Assembly (NCBI GenBank): GCA_023402845.1
Contig: JAEYFP010000002.1
Span: 117,198 to 181,197 of the forward strand
Source of the DNA: Bacillota bacterium
GTDB taxonomy: Bacteria > Bacillota > Clostridia > Lachnospirales > Lachnospiraceae
Direction of reading: 5' to 3'
Length of the DNA stretch: 64,000 bases
Shown: one piece after another, positions 36,245 to 43,986 of the stretch
How positions within the stretch are numbered: position 1 is the stretch's first letter
Layout: every line of letters starts with the position of its first letter
Position numbers and translations under genes: made by a program
The notes under the pieces: model-generated
The model's database searches: none
The model's input: the letters and a program-made list of their open reading frames with translations, nothing else
Told to the model about the DNA's origin: nothing

Positions 36245-37366
36245 ATGAAGAAAAAATTATTAAGCGTGATCTTAAGCGTATCCATGGTTGCGGCATTGCT
36301 TGCGGGCTGCGGTTCAAGCGCAGCACCTGCAGCTGAAGCAGCACCGGCAGAAGAGGCTGCTCCGGCAGAGGAAGCAGCACCGGCAGAGGAAGCTGCTCCG
36401 GCAGAAGAAGCAGCAGCACCGGCAGGCGACGCAACTTATGCGATTATTACAAAATCGGCAGGAAATCCTTACAATGAAAAAGAGGCTGCAGGCTTTGAAG
36501 AAGTGATGAAAGAATTAGGCTATAATTATGTTATTAAGCATCCGGAATCAGCTACGGCAGATGCACAGATCACGATGATTAATGAACTGATCGCGCAGAA
36601 CGTATCTGCAATCGCAATTGCAGGAAACGATGCGGACGCGCTTCAGCCGGCTTTGACACAGGCTATGGATGCAGGAATCAAGGTAATTTCCTGTGACTCC
36701 TCTGTAAATGCGGCAAGCCGTTTGACACATGTAAATCAGGCTGGTATCGAGATCATTGGTCAGACACTGATGGATGCTGTTAAGGATCTGGCAGGCGGTG
36801 AAGGCCAGTGGGCAATCCTTTCTGCTACTTCTCAGGCATCCAACCAGAATGCATGGATTGATGCAATGAAGAAGGTAATGGAAGGTTCCGACTATTCGGG
36901 CCTTGAATTAGTGGAAGTTGCTTATGGCGATGATGAGTATCAGAAGTCTGTTGACCAGACACAGGCTTTGCTCTCTAACTATCCTGACTTAAAAGTTATT
37001 TGTGCGCCGACGACAGTAGGTATCATGGCGGCAGCGAAGGTTCTTCAGGATGAAGGCGTTGCAGACAAGGTGAAATTGACAGGTCTCGGACTTCCTTCCG
37101 AAATGGCTGATTATATCGGGGATGACGATGCACACTCCTGCCCGTACATGTACCTTTGGAATCCGCTTGATGTAGGACGTCTTGCAGCTTATACTTCAAT
37201 TGCACTTGTAAACGGTGAAATCACTGGTGCCGCAGGTGAAACGTTCTCTACAGGCATGGGCGATTATGAAATCACAGAAGCTGGTGACGACGGTACAGAA
37301 ATTATCGTTGGACCTCCGTTCAAATTTGATCCGTCAAATATTGACGAGTGGAAAGAAGTCTACTAA
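36245..37366 (+). CDS. Rhamnose-type sugar-binding lipoprotein (RhaS/RbsB-like)
   Basis: A 373-residue extracellular binding protein of the periplasmic-binding-protein family 4 type. The lipoprotein signal has a KKK start and LAGC near residue 22. A tether of four APAEEA units (residues about 33-56) follows. The mature domain has ITKSAGNPYNEKEAAGFEE and IAGNDADAL, as in RbsB/RhaS proteins. A 136-base gap separates it from the permeases and may hold a separate promoter. It is followed by a hairpin and the mutarotase gene. Confidence 0.92.
   Translation: MKKKLLSVILSVSMVAALLAGCGSSAAPAAEAAPAEEAAPAEEAAPAEEAAPAEEAAAPAGDATYAIITKSAGNPYNEKEAAGFEEVMKELGYNYVIKHPESATADAQITMINELIAQNVSAIAIAGNDADALQPALTQAMDAGIKVISCDSSVNAASRLTHVNQAGIEIIGQTLMDAVKDLAGGEGQWAILSATSQASNQNAWIDAMKKVMEGSDYSGLELVEVAYGDDEYQKSVDQTQALLSNYPDLKVICAPTTVGIMAAAKVLQDEGVADKVKLTGLGLPSEMADYIGDDDAHSCPYMYLWNPLDVGRLAAYTSIALVNGEITGAAGETFSTGMGDYEITEAGDDGTEIIVGPPFKFDPSNIDEWKEVY
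36341..36412 (+). repeat. Four 18-bp tandem units coding an APAEEA tether
   Basis: Units begin at 36341, 36359, 36377 and 36395. Each codes A-P-A-E-E-A with only synonymous differences (GCA/GCT, GAA/GAG). They form the flexible linker between the lipid anchor and the binding domain, and copy number could vary by slippage. Confidence 0.85.
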
Positions 37367-37411
37367 AATAGAAGCAGTCAATAGTCTATCACTATGAATA
37401 GTTTGCCAGAC

Positions 37412-37438
37412 AGGGTTCCTGCAAAATGCGGGTGCCCT
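37412..37438 (+). terminator. Intercistronic hairpin after the binding-protein gene
   Basis: AGGG/CCCT and CCTGC/GCGGG stems, separated by a 2x2 internal loop, enclose an AAAAT loop. TT and ATGG follow. It sits between the binding-protein and mutarotase genes, the fourth such hairpin after a binding-protein gene in this window. Confidence 0.5.
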
Positions 37439-37469
37439 TTATGGTATTCAGAAGGAGGAACATATTTTT

Positions 37470-37781
37470 ATGGTAAAAGGGTTTAAAATGAAGCTTTATC
37501 CGGGGATGGAGAAGGAATACGAAAAACGCCACAATGAGCTCTGGCCGGAAATGCAGGATATGATTCACGCACACGGAGGGAAAAACTATACGATTTTTCT
37601 GGATCAGGAAACGTTGACACTGTTTGGCTATATTGAAATTGAAAACGAGGAGCTGTGGAGTAAAAGCGCAGACACCGCCATCAATCGAAAATGGTGGGAC
37701 TTCATGGCTGATATCATGGAGACAAATCCGGACAATAGCCCTGTCAGTGTTGATTTAAAGTCGTTATTTCATTTGGATTAA
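37470..37781 (+). CDS. rhaM: L-rhamnose mutarotase
   Basis: A 103-residue protein matching the L-rhamnose mutarotase family along its full length. It has FKMKLYPGMEKEYEKRHNELWPEM with the conserved H near residue 21, then YTIFLDQETLTLFGYIE and the C-terminal NRKWWDFMADIM. It interconverts the alpha and beta anomers of L-rhamnose in the cytoplasm. AGAAGGAGG precedes the ATG. Its position as last gene of the CUT2 transporter operon is the main argument for L-rhamnose as the transported sugar (compare RhaU in rhizobia). Confidence 0.92.
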   Translation: MVKGFKMKLYPGMEKEYEKRHNELWPEMQDMIHAHGGKNYTIFLDQETLTLFGYIEIENEELWSKSADTAINRKWWDFMADIMETNPDNSPVSVDLKSLFHLD

Positions 37782-37800
37782 AAATATTATTACCTATTAT

Positions 37801-37832
37801 GGGAAGGCATCAGAGTGTGCCTTCCCATTCTT
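37801..37832 (+). terminator. Rho-independent terminator of the rhamnose transporter operon
   Basis: GGGAAGGCA (37801-37809) and TGCCTTCCC (37818-37826) form a perfect 9-bp stem with an 8-base loop, followed by ATTCTTTT on the plus strand. The right arm and loop lie within the last codons of the convergent AraC gene. Confidence 0.8.
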
Positions 37833-38685
37833 TTCGATAAGCAAGCGGTGTAATATCCTCACGTTCCTTGAACAGGCGGATAAAATGGCTGATGTGATTC
37901 ATACCGCAGGCATAGGCGATTTCGGAAACAGGCATGCGGGTATATTTTAAAAGCTCCTTTGCGTAGGTAATTCTTGCAGAAATAATTGATTCGCCGATTG
38001 ATAGACCGGTGTACTTCTTAAATTCCCGCGCCAGGTGGTATTTGCTCATGTGTACTCGCTCTGCGAGGAGATCCAGCGAAATATCCGTCCGAAAGCAGCG
38101 TTCGATTTCCTGCAAGGTGGCCTTTACCGGAGGGGGGAGACGGAAATCGGTCTCTGAAGCAGAAGAAAATTGAAGCAGAAGATGAGTCAAAAGCGTGTAG
38201 AGCAGCTGACTTGTACGCAGCTCATTTCCCGCGGATTTTTCCTGACACAATTTTAGAATGCTCTGAAGTGTGGTTTTATAAAATTCCTCTGAGTCGGCAG
38301 TAAATACTGCCTGTTTGCTTTTTTCAAATTCTTGAAAAAAGCCAAGGGCATCAGGGCCGTTGAAATGTATCCATAAAAATTCCCATGAGCGTCCCTTTAA
38401 TGTCTGATACAAATGGTGCTCCATGCAGTTGATGAAGCAAAGCTGTCCGGGTTTGATCTGGAGGCACTGATCGCCGAGCGTCAGCTGTCCGGTTCCGGAA
38501 AGTGTAACAATTAACAAGAAGGAATTGAGCTGCCCCCGTTCTGTGAAATACGGATAAAACGTCTTAAAATAGCCGGCTTCCTGCACGTAATAATAGAGCG
38601 ATTTTGCAGTGCTGCTGGGTGTATTATTCAGACGTATGGAATCCGGGCTCCAATTCGTGGAATAACGTTCGAGTAGATTTGGCAT
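37810..38685 (-). CDS. AraC-family regulator with cupin sensor (locus 3)
   Basis: A 291-residue regulator. The N-terminal cupin has GTGQLTLGDQ, IKPGQLCFINCMEHHLY and SWEFLWIHFNGPD. The C-terminal double HTH has LDLLAERVHMSKYHLAREF and ISEIAYACGMNHISHFIRLF. The gene is divergent from the isomerase gene at 38856, so it probably controls that promoter in response to rhamnose or a related sugar. An imperfect direct repeat at 38701-38742 is a candidate site. Confidence 0.9.
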   Translation of the reverse strand: MPNLLERYSTNWSPDSIRLNNTPSSTAKSLYYYVQEAGYFKTFYPYFTERGQLNSFLLIVTLSGTGQLTLGDQCLQIKPGQLCFINCMEHHLYQTLKGRSWEFLWIHFNGPDALGFFQEFEKSKQAVFTADSEEFYKTTLQSILKLCQEKSAGNELRTSQLLYTLLTHLLLQFSSASETDFRLPPPVKATLQEIERCFRTDISLDLLAERVHMSKYHLAREFKKYTGLSIGESIISARITYAKELLKYTRMPVSEIAYACGMNHISHFIRLFKEREDITPLAYRKEWEGTL

Positions 38686-38700
38686 GACACCCTCCGCAAG

Positions 38701-38758
38701 ATAGTGTTATAAATTGTTTGAATAGTTACGTGATATGTTCACTATATCCGATTATAAT
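38701..38758 (+). promoter_or_regulatory. Candidate AraC operator and promoter of the isomerase gene
   Basis: Two half-sites start with ATAGT at 38701 and 38722 (21-base period), and each has TTGTTT or ATGTTC in the second half. A perfect TATAAT lies at 38753-38758. The -35 position (about 38730-38735) is poor and covered by the second half-site, which fits an activator-dependent promoter. Confidence 0.45.
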
Positions 38759-38855
38759 ACAGTTATCAAGAGAAAATACGCACTTCTCCTGGAACATATT
38801 AAAAATGTTATTTTGTATCAAAAAAATATTAAAATAAAGGATAAGGAGGACGGAG

Positions 38856-40349
38856 ATGAAATTAAAAGAGACAAGAAAGGCAAAGATTGGAATTTATACG
38901 ATGGGTCTGCAGCAGTACTGGAGTCAGTTTGAAGGTTTAAAGGAGAGATTGTACGGGTACGGTTCATTTATCGCAGGCAGGATTGAACAGATGGGTGCAG
39001 AGGTTTTCTATTACGGCGTGGTAGACAATGAAGAGAAGGGACGTGCCTGCGGGGAATATTTTAACGGCAGGCAGGTGGATTTGGTCTTTGCTCATGCCGG
39101 AACCTATGTGACAAGCGCTTCGGTGCTGCCGATTCATCAGATCTGCAAGGCGCCTGTCGTAGTGCTGAATCTGCAGCCCGCTGCACAGATCAACTATGAA
39201 AGAACTTCGACGGGAGAGTGGCTGGCAAACTGCGGAGCATGTCCCGTACCGGAATTGGCTAATGCGTTTCATCGTGCAGGAATCGCTTATCGTGCCGTAA
39301 ACGGATTGCTGGGATTGTCTGAAACACCGGAAATTTCCATGGCGGATGAAAATACGGCAAAGAGACCGGAGGCGAAGCTTGCATGGAAAAAAATCGAAGA
39401 GTGGGTGCGCGCCGCAGAGGTCAGGGCGGCTCTCAGAGACTGCCGGTTTGGATTTTTGGGAAACAATTACAGCGGGATGCTTGATTTGTATTCCGACTTT
39501 ACGATGCTGCAGGCACAGACGGGTGCACATGTGGAAATTTTGGAAATGTGTGATTTGAACCGGCTGATGAGAACTGTTACTGCGGCTGAGATAGAGGAAA
39601 AAATGGAAGAAATCCGACAGTTTTTCCGGATTGCGGACGGAGCCTCAGCAGATGTGCGCACGACAAAACCATCCGAGGAGGACTTGCTTTGGTCCGCAAA
39701 GGTTGCGGTCGCCCAGGAGAAAATGGTGAAGGAATACCGTCTGGATGGTTTGGCTTACTATTATCATGGAGCGCCGGGCGGCACCTATGAAAAATTACAG
39801 TCTGGCTTCATCGTCGGACACTCCCTTCTGACTGCTAAGGGTATTCCCTGTGCGGGAGAAGGAGATTTAAAGACATGCCTGGCAATGAAAATCTGTGATA
39901 TTCTTGGTGTTGGCGGCAGCTTCTGTGAAATTGTCGTGTCAGATTATGTGAATGGAACGATCCTCCTTGGACATGACGGGCCGTTTCACCTTGCAATTGC
40001 AGAAGGAAAACCTGTGCTGCGCGGTCTTATGGTTTATCATGGAAAGCAGGGCAGCGGCGTTTCCGTAGAAGCGAAGGTAAAGAAGGGTGAAATCACGACA
40101 CTTGGCTGTACCCAGACACAGAACGGCGGATTGAAATTCATCATCACAGAAGCGGAATCAACGGACGGGCCGATCATGACGATCGGAAATACACAAACAC
40201 CCGTCAAATTTAAAAAGGATCCCGATTCCTATATGGACGAGTGGTTTGCACAGTATCCGACGCATCATTTCGCGATGAGCGTCGGGCATACGGCCTCTCT
40301 TTTTGAAAAAGTTGCGGACCTTCTTGGAATAGAATTTGTAACACTTTAA
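38856..40349 (+). CDS. L-arabinose/L-fucose isomerase-family protein
   Basis: A 497-residue protein resembling L-arabinose isomerase. The C-terminal half has the metal-site pattern: GEGDLKTCLAM, then FCEIVVSDY, GHDGPFHLA and a late histidine in THHFAM. The N-terminal domain has FAHAGTYVTSASVLP and VVLNLQPAAQ. AAGGAGG precedes the ATG. It interconverts an aldose and a ketose, but its identity to true AraA is not high by eye. Its neighbours are a rhamnose transporter and mutarotase, so it could be a divergent isomerase acting on rhamnose or another deoxy sugar. That is inference. Confidence 0.85.
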   Translation: MKLKETRKAKIGIYTMGLQQYWSQFEGLKERLYGYGSFIAGRIEQMGAEVFYYGVVDNEEKGRACGEYFNGRQVDLVFAHAGTYVTSASVLPIHQICKAPVVVLNLQPAAQINYERTSTGEWLANCGACPVPELANAFHRAGIAYRAVNGLLGLSETPEISMADENTAKRPEAKLAWKKIEEWVRAAEVRAALRDCRFGFLGNNYSGMLDLYSDFTMLQAQTGAHVEILEMCDLNRLMRTVTAAEIEEKMEEIRQFFRIADGASADVRTTKPSEEDLLWSAKVAVAQEKMVKEYRLDGLAYYYHGAPGGTYEKLQSGFIVGHSLLTAKGIPCAGEGDLKTCLAMKICDILGVGGSFCEIVVSDYVNGTILLGHDGPFHLAIAEGKPVLRGLMVYHGKQGSGVSVEAKVKKGEITTLGCTQTQNGGLKFIITEAESTDGPIMTIGNTQTPVKFKKDPDSYMDEWFAQYPTHHFAMSVGHTASLFEKVADLLGIEFVTL

Positions 40350-40354
40350 AAATC

Positions 40355-40384
40355 AGCACCGGACAGAAAGGTTCGGTGCTTTTT
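40355..40384 (+). terminator. Rho-independent terminator after the isomerase gene
   Basis: AGCACCGGAC (40355-40364) pairs with GTTCGGTGCT (40371-40380), with one G-T pair, around a 6-base loop. Four T's follow. Confidence 0.9.
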
Positions 40385-40385
40385 A

Positions 40386-40414
40386 TTGTGGATTCAATGG
40401 TATTATGTTATAAT
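40386..40414 (+). promoter_or_regulatory. Sigma-A promoter of the chemoreceptor-like gene
   Basis: TTGTGG at 40386-40391 and a perfect TATAAT at 40409-40414, 17 bases apart, directly after the terminator of the isomerase gene. Confidence 0.7.
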
Positions 40415-40470
40415 AAAAACACATCTATGTGACAAAAGAGAAATAATTAAAAAGCTAAGGAGAGAAAAAC

Positions 40471-41301
40471 ATGAATACGGAAGAAAAAATGAAGGTTTTT
40501 CATGAGCTTTTATTTACAATGAAAGAGGTGCTGCAGGACGAATTGGATATTGCACTGTATCTGACTGATACGGAAAAGTGTATTGAATATTATCCGGGAA
40601 AGACTGTGGATGCCAAAGTCAGGAGAGGGGATTTGATCAGACCTGATGAGCCTATTTACGATGTTATTCACAGCAGGAAAATTATGAATGATATTGTGCC
40701 TAAGGAAGTATTTGGAGTGACCTTTCGCGGAATCGGCAGACCGATCATAGATGAAAACGGAGAAGTGATCGGAGCTTTGGCTGTGGCCAGAAATATAGAG
40801 AATGAGATGATGCTTTCGGATGCATCCGAAAGCATGTTCTCGGCACTTGAGGAAATCAGTGCAAGTATTGAAGAAATTTCTTCTAACACACAGGTGTTTT
40901 TCGAGCATTTGTCGGATGCGGAGAAACTGTCAAGTAAGACAAGGGATATTATCAATGCGGCAGGCTCTGTAATTGGAAGTATACAGGCCATTTCAAGGCA
41001 GTCTAATTTTCTTGCATTAAATGCGGCTATCGAGGCGGCACGTGTGGGAGAGGCAGGAAAGGGATTTTCAGTTGTATCTGAAGAAATGAGAAGACTTTCA
41101 GAGCATAGCAGTGAGTTTGCGACAAAGGTTTCCGATATGTTGAATAATATGCATGAATCTGTTGCGGAGATATCCACAGCAATTACAGAAATTGTGGAAT
41201 CATATAAGGGGCAGGTTGATGTCACCTCTCAAATTGCAGTGGCGATAGAGGAAGTAACAGGATCTTCCGAAAAGTTAGTTGAACTTTCCAAAAAAAATTA
41301 G
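40471..41301 (+). CDS. Soluble methyl-accepting chemotaxis-like protein
   Basis: A 276-residue protein with no membrane segment. Residues about 1-110 form a sensor-like domain (LYLTDTEKCIEYYPGK, GRPIIDENGEVIGAL). The rest is a short chemoreceptor signalling hairpin with the conserved tip (SNFLALNAAIEAARVGEAGKGFSVVSEEMRRL) and coiled-coil flanks. The tip contacts CheA and CheW in known receptors. The coiled coil is much shorter than in membrane receptors, so it may be a cytoplasmic receptor or a decoy. It has its own promoter. Confidence 0.85.
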   Translation: MNTEEKMKVFHELLFTMKEVLQDELDIALYLTDTEKCIEYYPGKTVDAKVRRGDLIRPDEPIYDVIHSRKIMNDIVPKEVFGVTFRGIGRPIIDENGEVIGALAVARNIENEMMLSDASESMFSALEEISASIEEISSNTQVFFEHLSDAEKLSSKTRDIINAAGSVIGSIQAISRQSNFLALNAAIEAARVGEAGKGFSVVSEEMRRLSEHSSEFATKVSDMLNNMHESVAEISTAITEIVESYKGQVDVTSQIAVAIEEVTGSSEKLVELSKKN

Positions 41302-41343
41302 CAGAATGCAGGTATTTCAAGTTGATACAGGGGGAGTAAATAA

Positions 41344-42018
41344 ATGAGGGCAAATCTAGTGAGATCTGCTAGAAAAGCGCAATATACCAGAGGCGAAGAG
41401 ATATTCAGCATGGTGTCTCATATTGTCGGCGGCGCAGTGGGAGTAACTGCGGCCGCGCTCTGTGTTATCATGGCCGCACTGCATCAGAATCCCTACGGGG
41501 TTGTCGGCGCCGCAATTTTTGGCGCCATGATGATTCTTTATTACTGTATGTCCAGTATCTATCATGGACTCTATGCCTATCTGGCAGCAAAAAGGGTATT
41601 CCGTGTGCTGGCCGGTTGTGCTTCCTATCTGCTGATTGCGGGTACCTATACGCCGATCGCTCTCTGCACGCTCAGAGAGCAAAGCACGGCTCTTGGGTGG
41701 ACCTATTTTGGAATTGTATGGGGGATTGCGGTTGCAGGCGTTCTGCTGAATGCGCTTGCTCTTGAAAAATGCAGGATTTTATCAGTCATTCTCTATGCTG
41801 TGCTGTGGTGGAGTGTTTTGCTTACGGCAGGCAGGTTATACGGTGCGCTGGGAGTATGCGGATTCAGTCTGCTTTTTAGCGGTATTGTCTCTTATACAGC
41901 TGGCATTGTGTTTTTTATCTTTGAAAAGAAGCATACTTACCTTCATTCTGTCGGCCATCTGTTTATCCTTGCGGGCAGTGTGCTTCATTTTTTATGCATC
42001 TTGTTTTTTGTTTTATAA
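41344..42018 (+). CDS. Hemolysin III (PAQR/YqfA) family membrane protein
   Basis: A 224-residue protein with about seven membrane helices. Family motifs are EEIFSMVSHIVGG at the N-terminus, YYCMSSIYHG in the second helix region, and LHSVGHLFILAGSVLHF at the C-terminus, which supplies the conserved histidines of the PAQR metal site. The bacterial proteins are membrane proteins of uncertain function, and the hemolysin name is historical. It starts 42 bases after the chemoreceptor-like gene and may share its transcript. Confidence 0.9.
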   Translation: MRANLVRSARKAQYTRGEEIFSMVSHIVGGAVGVTAAALCVIMAALHQNPYGVVGAAIFGAMMILYYCMSSIYHGLYAYLAAKRVFRVLAGCASYLLIAGTYTPIALCTLREQSTALGWTYFGIVWGIAVAGVLLNALALEKCRILSVILYAVLWWSVLLTAGRLYGALGVCGFSLLFSGIVSYTAGIVFFIFEKKHTYLHSVGHLFILAGSVLHFLCILFFVL

Positions 42019-42044
42019 AGAGTGGAATTTGAAAATTTTAGGGA

Positions 42045-42073
42045 TTGACAAATAAAAAAAACGTGATTATAAT
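42045..42073 (+). promoter_or_regulatory. Consensus sigma-A promoter of the trp operon
   Basis: A perfect TTGACA (42045-42050) and a perfect TATAAT (42068-42073) are exactly 17 bases apart. Transcription should start near 42080, giving a leader of about 430 bases before trpE. Confidence 0.92.
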
Positions 42074-42117
42074 TTAATAAAATTAATGAAATAGTATCAA
42101 ACCGATGATGTGGAGAT

Positions 42118-42368
42118 AAAAATAGTTGTGCACTTACAGAGAGGCCGGAGTGCTGAGAACCGGTCAGGACGCAGATTATTAAATGGACCACGGAGGGCGC
42201 AGGGAAAGGCAGCAGCCGAGTATTCTGCGACGTGAGGCATACGTCAGTTGCCGGAGATATGCTTGTATCTCGCTGAGCGCATAGGATTATGATCCTGTGA
42301 AACAAGGTGGCACCGCGGTAGATGATATCGCCCTTGACGATTATTTATAATTGTCAAGGGCGTTTTTT
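42118..42368 (+). promoter_or_regulatory. T-box riboswitch, tryptophan-responsive, controlling trpE
   Basis: The leader has T-box landmarks in order. AGAGAGG is at 42138-42144 and the GCTGAGAACCGG Stem I distal motif near 42152-42163. A likely specifier codon UGG (Trp) lies at 42184-42186, followed by A. The nearly invariant T-box sequence AGGTGGCACCGCGG is at 42305-42318, and a terminator at 42330-42368. In this class, uncharged tRNA(Trp) pairs with the specifier and the antiterminator bulge and allows read-through. The UGG assignment comes from position and context. I did not fold the RNA fully. Confidence 0.9.
42330..42368 (+). terminator. T-box regulated terminator
   Basis: A 14-bp stem (42330-42343 with 42348-42361, one G-U pair) with a TTTA loop, then G and six T's. 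Its formation competes with the antiterminator containing the T-box sequence. Confidence 0.92.
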
Positions 42369-42510
42369 GTTATATGGGAAATTCTTTCGAATTATCTATA
42401 TAACAAAAATTAATGCACAGCTGTGCGCGGAACAAAAGCTGTGCTGCCAAAGTATTTGGATGCGAAAGTGGGCGAAGCACACTTTTGTTCTTAAAAAAAG
42501 GAGGTAGAAT

Positions 42511-43986
42511 ATGATTTATCCAACATTAAAGGAAGCGGAGGCTCTGCTTACGACAGGTGAATATAAACGAATTCCCTTGAAGCTTGAGCTGAATGCGGAT
42601 ATGATTACGCCGATGATGGCGGTGCGCAGGCTGAAGAAGGTAAGCCGTCACTGCTTTATTCTGGAAAGTGCGGAAGCATCCAAGAAGTGGGGTCGCTACA
42701 CATTTTTGGGCTTCGACCCGACGTTAGAGCTGACATGTCAGAACGGAACCGTACACATCCGGGGAGGGCTTGCCGTTACAGAAGAAACCACGCATCCGGG
42801 CAAGGTGATACGCAGAATTGTACAGGAAAACAGAACGCCTGTCATGAAGGAGATGCCTCCTTTTTCCGGCGGACTCGTCGGATATTTTTCTTACGATTAT
42901 ATTAAATACAGCGAGCCGTCTGTAAAGCTTGATGCGAATGACGAGGAGTCGTTTAAGGATGTAGATCTGATGCTGTTTGACAAGGTCGTGGTATTTGATA
43001 ATTACCGCCAGAAAATGATTTTGATCGTCAATGTCAAGGCGGACGACATCAGGACGACTTATCATAAGGGTGAAATGGAGCTTTCATTGATGAAAAAGCT
43101 TTTGACAGAAGGCGAGTTTTCTGAAAACCCGCCGTTAAGGCTCAAGAGTGATTTCCGTTATCTTTTCGATAAGGAAGAATATTGCAGGATGGTGGAAACG
43201 GGCAAGCATCATATCAAAGAGGGTGATATTTTCCAGATTGTATTATCAAATCGAATGGAAGCGGATATCGAAGGAAGTTTGTTCGATACGTATCGGATGC
43301 TGCGTATGACAAATCCTTCTCCCTACATGTTCTACTTTTCCAGCGATGATATCGAAATTGCCGGCGCTTCACCGGAAACGCTTGTAAAGCTGGAACGGGG
43401 CGCACTTCACACCTTTCCGCTGGCCGGAACAAGGCCCAGAGGGGCCACAGAGGAGGAAGACATCCGGTTGGAGGAAGAGCTTCTTGGAGATGAAAAGGAA
43501 TGTGCCGAACATAACATGCTTGTTGATCTGGGCAGAAATGATATCGGGAAAATCAGTAAAATCGGTTCGGTAAAGGTTGAAAAATATATGAGTGTCGAAC
43601 GGTTTTCCCATGTGATGCACATCGGTTCAACCGTAAAGGGGACGATCAGAGAAGATAAGGACGCACTTGACGCGATTGATTCTATTCTGCCGGCAGGTAC
43701 ACTTTCCGGAGCGCCGAAGCTGCGTGCCTGCCAGCTGATTTGTGAGCTGGAAAATAATAAACGCGGCATTTACGGCGGAGCAATTGGTTATATTGATTTT
43801 ACAGGCAACCTGGATACGTGTATTGCGATTCGGCTGGCATTTTCTAAAAACGGGAAAGTATTTGTACGGTCAGGTGCGGGTATTGTTGCCGACAGTGTGC
43901 CGGAAAATGAATATCAGGAATGCATCAACAAGGCGGCGGCAGTCGTAAACGCGATCCGGTCCGCAGAGGGAGGTATCGACGAATGA
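42511..43986 (+). CDS. trpE: Anthranilate synthase component I
   Basis: A 491-residue enzyme that converts chorismate, with ammonia from TrpG, to anthranilate, the first step of tryptophan synthesis. The N-terminal domain carries the feedback-inhibition segment (FILESAE). The chorismate-binding domain has AGASPETLVKL, FPLAGTRPRG, AEHNMLVDLGRNDIG and the C-terminal VRSGAGIVADSVPENEY. AAAGGAGG precedes the ATG. It heads trpEGDCFBA, and its stop overlaps the trpG start as ATGA. Confidence 0.97.
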   Translation: MIYPTLKEAEALLTTGEYKRIPLKLELNADMITPMMAVRRLKKVSRHCFILESAEASKKWGRYTFLGFDPTLELTCQNGTVHIRGGLAVTEETTHPGKVIRRIVQENRTPVMKEMPPFSGGLVGYFSYDYIKYSEPSVKLDANDEESFKDVDLMLFDKVVVFDNYRQKMILIVNVKADDIRTTYHKGEMELSLMKKLLTEGEFSENPPLRLKSDFRYLFDKEEYCRMVETGKHHIKEGDIFQIVLSNRMEADIEGSLFDTYRMLRMTNPSPYMFYFSSDDIEIAGASPETLVKLERGALHTFPLAGTRPRGATEEEDIRLEEELLGDEKECAEHNMLVDLGRNDIGKISKIGSVKVEKYMSVERFSHVMHIGSTVKGTIREDKDALDAIDSILPAGTLSGAPKLRACQLICELENNKRGIYGGAIGYIDFTGNLDTCIAIRLAFSKNGKVFVRSGAGIVADSVPENEYQECINKAAAVVNAIRSAEGGIDE

